Shown: positions 1-5,236 of the stretch, piece by piece
Layout: every line of letters starts with the position of its first letter
Position numbering within the stretch: position 1 is the stretch's first letter
From: Candidatus Uhrbacteria bacterium
GTDB lineage: Bacteria; Patescibacteriota; Patescibacteriia; 2-12-FULL-60-25
Assembly: GCA_023246415.1 (NCBI GenBank)
Contig: JAHFIK010000019.1
Location: forward strand, 1 to 7,039
Reading direction: 5' to 3'
DNA length: 7,039 bases
Position numbers and translations under genes: made by a program
The notes under the pieces: generated by a model
Seen by the model: the letters and a program-made list of their open reading frames with translations, nothing else
What the model was told of the DNA's origin: nothing
Databases searched by the model: none

Positions 1-49
1 TGAGTTGTGAGTTGTGAGTTGTGAGTTGTGAGTTGTGAGTTGTGAGTTG
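1..49. repeat. Heptamer tandem array (TGAGTTG x7)
   Basis: Seven perfect copies of TGAGTTG run from the first base to position 49. The array begins at the window edge, so the true copy number may be higher. All copies are identical, which suggests recent expansion or active homogenisation. It lies outside any gene. The unit, read as GAGTTGT, resembles the GAGTTTA-type heptamers read on the minus strand at 347-381. Confidence 0.95.
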
Positions 50-107
50 CTTTGAGCGTCTGTGGACTCTCTTTGTACGGCAAGTTGCTTGAGCGAGAGT
101 ACCCCCT

Positions 108-292
108 CTTTTGTCATTCTGAGCGAAGCGAAGAATCGCTTTCTAGAGGCGGATGACAGATGAATGAAGACAACCGAATTCGCAAACGGTCTCGTAGAGT
201 ACTCTACGAGACCGTTTGCGAATTCGGTTGTTTGAGACTACTCACCGCCTTCCTCTGGAAAGCGATTCTTCGCAGGCTCAGAATGACAAAAG
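108..292. mobile_element. REPIN/MITE-like inverted-repeat element
   Basis: Two imperfect inverted arms flank a central palindrome. CTTTTGTCATTCTGAGC at 108-124 is the exact reverse complement of 276-292, and GCGAAGAATCGCTTTC at 128-143 is the exact reverse complement of 258-273. The arms carry different small indels and substitutions (GAA against CT between the blocks), so they diverged independently. The unit TCATTCTGAGCGAAGCGAAG resembles short palindromic repeats that recur in many environmental bacterial genomes (from memory, not searched). Paired inverted units suggest a REPIN or other non-autonomous element mobilised in trans. No transposase is present and no target-site duplication was identified. 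Confidence 0.6.
170..231. repeat. 62-bp perfect palindrome with no spacer
   Basis: Positions 170-200 and 201-231 are exact reverse complements: 31 bp per arm, no loop, centre GAGT|ACTC. Each arm holds one GAATTC and one GGTCTC/GAGACC site. Just outside, 169 against 232 is a G/T mismatch and similarity stops until the outer arms near 150 and 246. A spacer-free palindrome of this size can extrude as a cruciform and is usually unstable in cells with SbcCD-type nuclease. It could instead be a fold-back read or assembly artefact. Confidence 0.95.
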
Positions 293-308
293 TGGATGTT
301 TTACGATT

Positions 309-341
309 AAAAAAAGCGACCTATTGTTCGGACGCTTTTTT
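309..341 (-). terminator. Intrinsic terminator of the lipoprotein gene
   Basis: AAAAAAGCGACC at 310-321 pairs with GGACGCTTTTTT at 330-341, with one A-A mismatch next to the GCG/CGC core and an 8-nt loop. Read on the minus strand, the stem ends in a run of seven T (309-315). It lies 37 nt past the lipoprotein stop. The A-stem-T symmetry would also allow termination in the plus direction. Confidence 0.85.
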
Positions 342-346
342 CGACT

Positions 347-381
347 CTCTAAACTCGTAACTCTAAACCCTAAACTCTTAC
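347..381. repeat. Degenerate heptamer array overlapping a stop codon
   Basis: Five consecutive heptamers: CTCTAAA, CTCGTAA, CTCTAAA, CCCTAAA, CTCTTAC. On the minus strand these read as GAGTTTA/GGGTTTA-type units. The last unit contains TTA at 378-380, which is the TAA stop of the lipoprotein gene, so the array begins exactly where coding ends. The copies differ from one another, unlike the perfect array at 1-49, which suggests an older array. Confidence 0.8.
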
Positions 382-578
382 TCCGGCTTCACTGGCGTTG
401 GGAGCGGAATATTCGGGGGCGGTGTTGGTGGCGTTCCTTTTTGGACCGTTGGAGATGAGGGCACCGTGGCCGTCCGAACCATCGCGACTTTCTTTGAACC
501 ACAGCCAGCCCCCAAGAGAAGCGCGGTCGCACACACGAGACCGAGAATGGCAGCACGTTTCATATCGGTGGGTATCAT
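378..578 (-). CDS. Small putative lipoprotein, proline-rich
   Basis: A 66-residue protein with a bacterial secretion signal: basic MKRAA (from Met6), a hydrophobic core of about 14 residues, then LLLGAGC at 20-26. Cys26 is the likely lipidated residue. The lipobox is imperfect, because the -3 position is Gly23 and the preferred Leu sits at -4. The mature part (about 40 residues) has a short basic start (SKK) and then a Ser/Thr/Pro-rich tail with several Pro-Thr-Pro and Pro-Pro steps and no conserved domain, which suggests a small surface or periplasmic lipoprotein. Met1 and Met6 are both possible starts. Met1 has a weak GAAG just upstream; Met6 gives the more typical signal peptide. The gene begins only 14 nt past the T-run of the hairpin that follows the kinase, leaving little room for a promoter of its own. 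An intrinsic terminator follows. Function unknown. Confidence 0.65.
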   Translation of the reverse strand: MIPTDMKRAAILGLVCATALLLGAGCGSKKVAMVRTATVPSSPTVQKGTPPTPPPNIPLPTPVKPE

Positions 579-592
579 ACTTCAAAAGTGAT

Positions 593-666
593 AAAAAAGG
601 GAATTTGGAATTTAGAATTTGGAATTTTGGCCGGACCTAAATTCCAAATTCTAAATTCCAAATTCC
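593..666 (-). terminator. Heptamer-built hairpin and T-run after the kinase
   Basis: The arms 600-627 and 639-666 are a perfect 28-bp inverted repeat around an 11-nt centre. Each arm is four heptamers (GGAATTT, GGAATTT, AGAATTT, GGAATTT). On the minus strand the hairpin starts 5 nt after the kinase TGA and is followed by CCTTTTTT (the T-run is 593-598). This is the form of an intrinsic terminator, although the stem is unusually long and AT-rich. Its base composition and repeat structure suggest that inverted heptamer arrays became a terminator. Confidence 0.7.
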
Positions 667-671
667 ATCTC

Positions 672-3086
672 TCAATCTGCATCCAACCACCCCTCTTCGC
701 GAGCGGACTTGCTATACGCCTCTGACCGCGGAGTTGCGCTGCGTGACCGTGTTCCTGGAACCACGGTTTTTGGAAGCGTGAAGTAAAACGTCGTGCCGAC
801 ATTTTCGATGGAGGTGAACCAGATCTTTCCGCCAAGCGACTCCACCGCGCTCTTACAGGCCGACAATCCGAGTCCGGTTCCTTCCGGGAATTTGGTGATG
901 ACATTATCGGCGCGGAAAAACTTTTCAAACACGCGCGACTGCTGACGCGACGGGATCCCGTAGCCATTGTCCCTCACCGAGAACAGCAACGCATCTTTCC
1001 GACTTCCATCAAATACGATATCGACCGTTCCGCTCCCCTTCGAATACTTTACGGCATTCGAGACGAGGTGGCGGAAGACTTCGCGAATCAAACTCTCTTC
1101 CACGCGCAGATAGAATTTCTTCGGCAACGACTCCCCAATCTCGACGGTGATGCGATTCTGCCGGATCAGATCGATATTTTCCGTAATGACCTCTTTGATA
1201 ATCTGCACGATATCAACGGACTCCGTCGGCATGATCGCGCACGTTGTTTCGCTCTTTGAGATGGTCAGCAATTTTTCAACGATGCGAATCATCCGTTCAT
1301 TCATCGCATTGATCTGCTCGAGGTAGCCTTTTGCTTTTTCAGGAATCTCGCCTGCTTTCCCTCTCAAAATCAATTCAAGATACCACTGTGCATCCTTGAG
1401 CGGCGATTGCATTTGGCGCGACGTAATCGAGGCGTATTCGGTTTTCACCATGTCCGCTTCGCGCTCAGACGACACATCACGGAATACGACGACGGCACCG
1501 GTTGTCTTCCCCTCAGATGATTTCAATGGCGACGCACTTGAGGACACGGGGATCCGCTTTCCTTCCTGATTCACCAATACGACATCATCGGCCGCTGGTG
1601 TCGTCACCCCGTTTTCTCTGGCGGAATGAATATACCCATCAGCCCGACGTTCATCCGCCCCAGCCACGAATCGTAAGACGGCGTCATACGGTTTTCCGAT
1701 GGCGTCCGCAACCTTCACGCCGCCAAGCGAGGACGCAGCCTCGTTAAATAGAATGATCTTATCTTCTTTATCAACCACGAAGACCGCATCCGCGATGCTC
1801 TGCACGATCGTATCGATCTTATCGCGCTCTGCAATCACCTGGGCCACGGATTTTCGAAGATCCTCGCCGGCCTTCATGCGTTCAGTGACATTCTCAAATG
1901 TCGCCACAAGTTCGCCGGTCGGGAGCTTATACACGTAATCCTCCCACCACACATTCCCGACGCGCTCATCTTCGTAGAGCGTTGGCGGAAAATATTCCGG
2001 CTTCGCTTCTTTCCATACGCGCCGCAACACATTCAAGAAGCCAATCCGCTCTGCCCCAGGGAACACTTCCGTGATCGGTTTCCCAATCACTTCCATCCGC
2101 TTCACTTTGTCGCTTCGTTCGGCCGCCTCATTAAATTCCTTGATAATGAAATCCCGTCCGCCGTCGATCGCTTCATAAACAGCCACGCCGCTCCGCATGT
2201 TCTCAAACAAGGCGCGATAGCGAATTTCACTCTCTTCCAATTTCCGCATGGTCTCCATGCGATCCGTAACATCAACGTACACGCAGACGAGTTCACCGGT
2301 CGGCAATTTATACACGTCATTCTTCCGCCAGGTCCGGCCCAGCCGTGGATCTTCATACACCGATGGCGGGAGGTGCTCCTGTTTTCCTGTTTTCCAGACC
2401 CGCTTAAACACGTCGAGCAGCCCGAGCGTTTCGACGCCTGGAAACACCTGCGTCACCGGCTTCCCGACCACATCCACTTTCTTCAATCGCTCCATCGCTT
2501 CCGCCGTTTGATTAAAATCTTTAAAAACAAAGTCTCGACCGTTATCAATCGCTTCGTAGATGGCAACGGCACGATTCAAATTCTGAAACAATGAGTCGTA
2601 ACGGACTTCATACTCATCCCGTTCCAATTTTGCATTTCGTTCCGCGCTGAGATCGCGAAGAATCACGATCAAAAATCGATCCTCTCCGTTCGCAAACGGA
2701 TTCATCAGAATCTCAACGGTCAATTTAATGCCCAATTCATTCTTCAGGATCGCGATGCACGACGACTTTCGATCCTTCCCCAAGGCTTCTGAAAAAAAGG
2801 AACGGGTACAGGACTCACCGGATTCATCGTACAGCAAGAGATCGCTGAAATAGGATCCGACGATGTCAGACAACGGTTTCCCTGTAAACGCACTCGCTTC
2901 TTCGGAGGCGGAAATGATTCGGGCCGTGGAGTCCAAAATAAACACCGGAACAGGTGCCGACGCACACATAGGTCGACATAGTCCGATAATATCCTTCGCG
3001 CTAATGACCGGCGTCTCGCACGCAACACCCGCAGACGCTTTCACATCCGCGGATTTCGCCGACTCTGTCGCCTTACTCTTCGCCAT
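672..3086 (-). CDS. Multi-PAS sensor histidine kinase with degenerate H-box
   Basis: An 804-residue soluble sensor kinase; no transmembrane segment or signal peptide is visible. Domains in order: PAS1 (about 45-150), PAS2 (163-277), PAS3 (290-404), PAS4 (about 421-541), a dimerisation/HisKA-like region (545-610) and a HATPase_c domain (about 655-772). ATP-binding motifs are intact: N-box Asn677 (LVSNAVKYS), G1 DNGYG at 706-710, F-box FEKFF at 720-724 and G2 GTGLGL at 736-741. The H-box is not: the family pattern SHQLRTPL reads SRQMQSPL, with Arg557 in place of the phosphoacceptor His. PAS2 and PAS3 align without gaps at about half identity. No response regulator is adjacent, so it is an orphan in this window. 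The start is supported by GAGG before the ATG. Its role may be as a pseudokinase, an allosteric partner or a phosphatase-like regulator; the signal sensed is unknown. Confidence 0.88.
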   Translation of the reverse strand: MAKSKATESAKSADVKASAGVACETPVISAKDIIGLCRPMCASAPVPVFILDSTARIISASEEASAFTGKPLSDIVGSYFSDLLLYDESGESCTRSFFSEALGKDRKSSCIAILKNELGIKLTVEILMNPFANGEDRFLIVILRDLSAERNAKLERDEYEVRYDSLFQNLNRAVAIYEAIDNGRDFVFKDFNQTAEAMERLKKVDVVGKPVTQVFPGVETLGLLDVFKRVWKTGKQEHLPPSVYEDPRLGRTWRKNDVYKLPTGELVCVYVDVTDRMETMRKLEESEIRYRALFENMRSGVAVYEAIDGGRDFIIKEFNEAAERSDKVKRMEVIGKPITEVFPGAERIGFLNVLRRVWKEAKPEYFPPTLYEDERVGNVWWEDYVYKLPTGELVATFENVTERMKAGEDLRKSVAQVIAERDKIDTIVQSIADAVFVVDKEDKIILFNEAASSLGGVKVADAIGKPYDAVLRFVAGADERRADGYIHSARENGVTTPAADDVVLVNQEGKRIPVSSSASPLKSSEGKTTGAVVVFRDVSSEREADMVKTEYASITSRQMQSPLKDAQWYLELILRGKAGEIPEKAKGYLEQINAMNERMIRIVEKLLTISKSETTCAIMPTESVDIVQIIKEVITENIDLIRQNRITVEIGESLPKKFYLRVEESLIREVFRHLVSNAVKYSKGSGTVDIVFDGSRKDALLFSVRDNGYGIPSRQQSRVFEKFFRADNVITKFPEGTGLGLSACKSAVESLGGKIWFTSIENVGTTFYFTLPKTVVPGTRSRSATPRSEAYSKSAREEGWLDAD

Positions 3087-3088
3087 AG

Positions 3089-3117
3089 CCCCTCATTGCA
3101 CTAACACTAGTATAGCA
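3089..3117 (-). promoter_or_regulatory. Extended -10 promoter and RBS of the kinase
   Basis: On the minus strand TGCTATACT (3117-3109) fits an extended -10 element (TGnTATAAT) with five of six core matches. No good -35 lies 17 nt upstream, which is acceptable for an extended -10. GAGGGG (3094-3089) precedes the ATG at 3086, with the GAGG core 4 nt away. The predicted leader is short, about 15-20 nt. Confidence 0.5.
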
Positions 3118-3170
3118 CGGGATTAAACGAAATTTTACGTCTGAATGAGACATCGTTCTTGCGAAACGGC

Positions 3171-3239
3171 TTCATGGCTATATTGTTTCATGGCTATAGA
3201 TCGAAAGCGCTCAATAAACAGCAATGAAGCCATGAAACC
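3171..3239. repeat. TTCATGGC repeat cluster, 3' side of efp
   Basis: TTCATGGCTATA occurs at 3171-3182 and again at 3187-3198 (16-bp period). The inverse GCCATGAA is at 3229-3236, inside ATGAAGCC ATGAAACC (3224-3239). GTTTCATGGCT (3185-3195) and AGCCATGAAAC (3228-3238) are perfect reverse complements and can form a hairpin with a 32-nt loop. The stretch lies between the kinase promoter and the efp terminator. The same motif recurs in the same order on the other side of efp. Confidence 0.8.
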
Positions 3240-3241
3240 AT

Positions 3242-3274
3242 ACAACAATCCGGCCATTCGACCGGATTGATTGT
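3242..3274 (-). terminator. Likely terminator of efp
   Basis: CAATCCGG (3246-3253) and CCGGATTG (3262-3269) form an 8-bp stem with an 8-nt loop. It extends by ACAA/TTGT with one bulged A at 3270. It lies 23 nt past the efp stop. On the minus strand the tail after the GC core is TTGTTGTATGGTTT, which is T-rich but interrupted, so termination may be only moderate. Confidence 0.55.
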
Positions 3275-3297
3275 ACTGCTATTTTCACGCCGAGCAC

Positions 3298-3858
3298 TTA
3301 CGCTCGTTCCACGTACTCACCCGTTTCCGTGTTCACCACGACTTTTTCACCCTGTTCGATAAAAATCGGGATACGAATCGTGAATCCAAGATCAACCTTC
3401 GCTTCTTTGGTGACGTTTCCGCTTGCGGTATCGCCCTTCACGGCAGGCATCGTTTCCACAATGGTGAAGGTCATCTTCTTTGGAAGCGTGAATGCGATCG
3501 GATTCCCTTCGTAAAAGCTCATGAGGACATTCATGCCATCCTGAAGATACTTCCCCTGATCGCCCACATCTTCCACGGCCATCGTGTACTGCTCGTATGA
3601 TTCCGGATCCATAAAATTGAATCCGTTGTCATCCTTGTACAGGAACTGCATGGTCTTGAATTCCACACCGACAATTTCGATGGTTTCAGACACCTTGTAC
3701 GTCTGCTCCAAGGTCTTGCCCGTCCGGACATTCTTGATGCGACAACGGACAAACGCCGCCCCTTTGCCAGGGTTGATGTGCTGGAATTCCGTGACAATCC
3801 ACGGATCGCCGTTATGCAGGACGACGACGCCTTTCTTGATATCGTTTGGGGAGGACAT
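3298..3858 (-). CDS. efp: Translation elongation factor P
   Basis: A 186-residue protein matching EF-P over its full length. EF-P binds the ribosome between the P and E sites and relieves stalling at consecutive prolines. Visible features: the N-terminal KOW-like domain (NDIKKG...HNGDPWIV), the tip loop NPGKG with Lys32 aligning with E. coli Lys34 (the residue that receives beta-lysine), the central OB domain (about 65-125) and the C-terminal OB domain with the signature block GDTASGN (about 142-148) ending in TGEYVER. An EpmA-like modifying enzyme is encoded 2 kb away, so Lys32 is probably beta-lysylated. The ATG at 3858 is the only sensible start, since no ATG, GTG or TTG precedes it before an in-frame stop. 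Its nearest SD-like AAGG is too close to the ATG to be standard. The leader holds a strong SD serving a tiny upstream ORF. The gene has its own likely terminator. Confidence 0.98.
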   Translation of the reverse strand: MSSPNDIKKGVVVLHNGDPWIVTEFQHINPGKGAAFVRCRIKNVRTGKTLEQTYKVSETIEIVGVEFKTMQFLYKDDNGFNFMDPESYEQYTMAVEDVGDQGKYLQDGMNVLMSFYEGNPIAFTLPKKMTFTIVETMPAVKGDTASGNVTKEAKVDLGFTIRIPIFIEQGEKVVVNTETGEYVERA

Positions 3859-3921
3859 ACCTTGAGAGATGAGGTGATTCTTTGGCTTCGGCAGACGGTG
3901 AGGCGAGCGAAGTCATCGCGA

Positions 3922-3964
3922 TCACGCATTTCGACATTGTTTCATGGCTTCATGGCGACCTCCT
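3922..3964 (-). promoter_or_regulatory. Strong RBS and two tiny ORFs in the efp leader
   Basis: On the minus strand AGGAGGT (3964-3958) is the best Shine-Dalgarno sequence in the window. It sits 5 nt (from its GGAGG core) before an ATG at 3953. That ORF reads Met-Lys-Pro-stop (3953-3942). Its TGA overlaps the ATG of a second ORF (3945-3922) encoding MKQCRNA. The efp ATG follows about 85 nt after the first stop. This may be a translated leader, or an accident of the ATGAAGCC repeat in which the ATGs lie. Confidence 0.35.
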
Positions 3965-3992
3965 GAACACGTCAGTCGTACGCCATGAAACA
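3938..3992. repeat. TTCATGGC repeat cluster, 5' side of efp
   Basis: TTCATGGC occurs in tandem at 3941-3948 and 3949-3956, and its inverse GCCATGAA is at 3982-3989. Two alternative hairpins are possible: TGTTTCATGGC (3938-3948) with GCCATGAAACA (3982-3992), or TTCATGGCG (3949-3957) with CGCCATGAA (3981-3989). The second would enclose the AGGAGGT ribosome-binding site in its loop region. GTTTCATGGCTTCAT (3939-3953) is the exact reverse complement of 3224-3238 on the far side of efp. No clear sigma-70 promoter for efp was found here. Confidence 0.8.
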
Positions 3993-4054
3993 CTAAAGCG
4001 ATGTCGCTATTTCTGCAGTTTGCGTGGAGAGTGTGCTGGAAATCGAGCCACGCG

Positions 4055-4621
4055 TCAAGTCGGAGACTCAGCACCGCTCCCCTCCACCCGCATGGAGGCG
4101 CGGTATTCTTTGAGGGCCTTTAGACGATCTTTCGCCTGCTGCCAGGCGGTCTGGGCCTCGGGGGCCGCATTCTGCTGTGCGACGCCCCAGGCCTGCTCAA
4201 GCTCCCGGGCAAGGTCAGCCTCAATATCCGTGATGATCTTGGCGAATTCCGGCGTCACTGGCCTGCCCATTCGAACGAGATACCGCCCGCTGATGATTTC
4301 TTCTGCCCGAAGCTCTGCTGCATCAATCTGTTGCTTCCACAGACTCATTTCCTGATCTTTGTGATCCTGCGCACCAGACACGTTGAAGTTCATCATCCGC
4401 ATTTTCCCGACCGAACGCGATTGATCTGATTCCCTCCGCCGCTGCGCATCTCGAAGTGTCTCAATCGTTTTCGTGAGATATTCGCCGATGATTCGATTCG
4501 GATCCAGCTCGATCGGCTCATCCGGACCGCGCTCCGCGGGATCATATCGGCGAATGGACTGCTCGACCCGATGGAGTTCTTCGGGTGTTGGCGGCAACAA
4601 TTGCTCAAGCTGAGATGGCAT
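4055..4621 (-). CDS. Hypothetical charged helical protein (paralogue A)
   Basis: A 188-residue protein, not recognised. It has no signal peptide or membrane segment and is rich in Glu, Arg, Lys, Ala and Gln, so it is probably cytosolic and mostly helical. A Pro-rich start (LLPPTPEEL) leads to a helix with IETLRDAQRRRES (about 53-65), a Met-rich linker (about 74-78) and a C-terminal helical half (about 90-175). That half shares a spaced pattern with the next gene upstream: P124-x-F126-x3-I-x2-I-E-A-x2-A-x-E-L-E-x-A-W145, and later A163-x2-R-L-K-A-L-x-E-Y-R-A175. The ATG lies 5 nt after the stop of that upstream gene, so the two are very likely co-transcribed and translationally coupled; no good SD precedes it. 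A structural or regulatory role is possible, but no function can be assigned. Confidence 0.75.
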   Translation of the reverse strand: MPSQLEQLLPPTPEELHRVEQSIRRYDPAERGPDEPIELDPNRIIGEYLTKTIETLRDAQRRRESDQSRSVGKMRMMNFNVSGAQDHKDQEMSLWKQQIDAAELRAEEIISGRYLVRMGRPVTPEFAKIITDIEADLARELEQAWGVAQQNAAPEAQTAWQQAKDRLKALKEYRASMRVEGSGAESPT

Positions 4622-4626
4622 ATGAT

Positions 4627-5109
4627 TTATGCAACCTGTTCGCGGTCCGCGCGATCCCGCTTCCGATACGGGGGCGCGAACTGCGCCCGAAAATCGGTCA
4701 GACCGCGCAATCGCGCCTCCGCATCTCTCAGTGCTTCGGTTTTGACCGAGTCTTTTTTCCCGTTTAGTCGTTCGTACGCATCAAATGCAAATTCCAGTTC
4801 AAACGCGGCCTGCGCCTCCATCCGATCAATTTCGTCCGTAAATTGCGGCGATGGCATTTCACCGTCGCGCAATGCAATCAGTCCATCCTGAAGGACCACG
4901 GCATCATCCTCTAATCGTTGAATCTCCTGCTGCAAAAACGGCTTCTGCTCCTTCCGGAGTTTCCGTACCCCCTCAATAAGATGGTTCAACTGATCACGGA
5001 CGATATCCGCCCCATTCTTCTCTTGCGGACTTTTAGAAAGATGACGCTCTGCACGCGGTGGCCGTCGAACGCTTTCATCGGGTCGATAGGCTTCAAATTT
5101 CGATTCCAT
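4627..5109 (-). CDS. Hypothetical charged helical protein (paralogue B)
   Basis: A 160-residue protein, not recognised, first gene of a two-gene unit with paralogue A. It is highly charged and predicted helical or coiled-coil, with no signal peptide or membrane segment. An Arg/Pro/Ser-rich N-terminus (about 1-30) looks disordered. Helical stretches follow at about 35-80 and 88-142. The pattern P88-x-F90-x3-I94-x2-M-E98-A99-x2-A102-x-E-L-E-x-A108-F and the block A130-x2-R-L-R-G-L-x-D-F-R-A142 match paralogue A at equal spacing within each block. The C-terminus is basic (YRKRDRADREQ). The ATG at 5109 is the only Met near the 5' end. The closest SD-like TAGG is about 13 nt away, so initiation is probably non-canonical. 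It diverges from the plus-strand gene at 5237 across a 127-bp AT-rich gap. Confidence 0.75.
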   Translation of the reverse strand: MESKFEAYRPDESVRRPPRAERHLSKSPQEKNGADIVRDQLNHLIEGVRKLRKEQKPFLQQEIQRLEDDAVVLQDGLIALRDGEMPSPQFTDEIDRMEAQAAFELEFAFDAYERLNGKKDSVKTEALRDAEARLRGLTDFRAQFAPPYRKRDRADREQVA

Positions 5110-5158
5110 AGGAAATATCGTAACCTACGGCACAAAAAAGAGAAAGAAAATAAACAGA

Positions 5159-5187
5159 TTGACGCCGTTCCGCTTCGCGCGTTCAAT
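5159..5187 (+). promoter_or_regulatory. Candidate sigma-70 promoter of the 5237 gene
   Basis: TTGACG (5159-5164, five of six to consensus) and TTCAAT (5182-5187, four of six) are separated by 17 bp. A start near 5194 would give a leader of about 43 nt that includes the GAGGAA ribosome-binding site at 5227-5232. The element lies in the only divergent intergenic region of the window. Confidence 0.4.
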
Positions 5188-5236
5188 ATCCGTGTCAGGC
5201 GTTTCATCGCTCCTTCACCCCTGAACGAGGAATGAC

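Larger units (their letters stand above)
1..377. other. Gene-free, repeat-rich region
   Basis: No frame on either strand gives a credible protein here. The open frames cross the palindrome and repeats and have no recognisable family. The stretch contains, in order, a heptamer tandem array, a diverged direct repeat (AGTTGCTTTGAGCG at 45-58 and AGTTGCTTGAGCG at 83-95, differing by one T), a large inverted-repeat element, a terminator hairpin and a degenerate heptamer array. The terminator serves the minus-strand gene to the right. The rest looks like repeat-accumulating intergenic DNA. Confidence 0.75.

Noticed and set aside
160..458. Open plus-strand frames running through the palindrome (66 and 80 codons)
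   Set aside because: They are created by the palindrome and repeats, cross a terminator, have no RBS and give no recognisable protein.
1..700. CRISPR array
   Set aside because: The repeats are 7-bp tandem units without unique spacers, and no cas gene is present.
575..967. A 130-codon minus-strand frame overlapping the kinase 3' end and the heptamer hairpin
   Set aside because: It lies out of frame with the kinase C-terminus, and its tail is a translation of the GGAATTT repeats.
3087..3297. tRNA or other structured RNA gene in the efp-kinase gap
   Set aside because: No T-loop, anticodon stem or acceptor pairing was found; the structure is explained by the repeat cluster and the efp terminator.
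3780..3937. A longer minus-strand frame starting at 3937 (MSKCVIAMTS...) overlapping the efp start
   Set aside because: No RBS, out of frame with efp, and it ends inside the efp coding region without any recognisable family.
4571..5235. Plus-strand open frames opposite the two paralogous genes
   Set aside because: The minus-strand frames show shared protein patterns and tight gene spacing; the plus frames are composition shadows.
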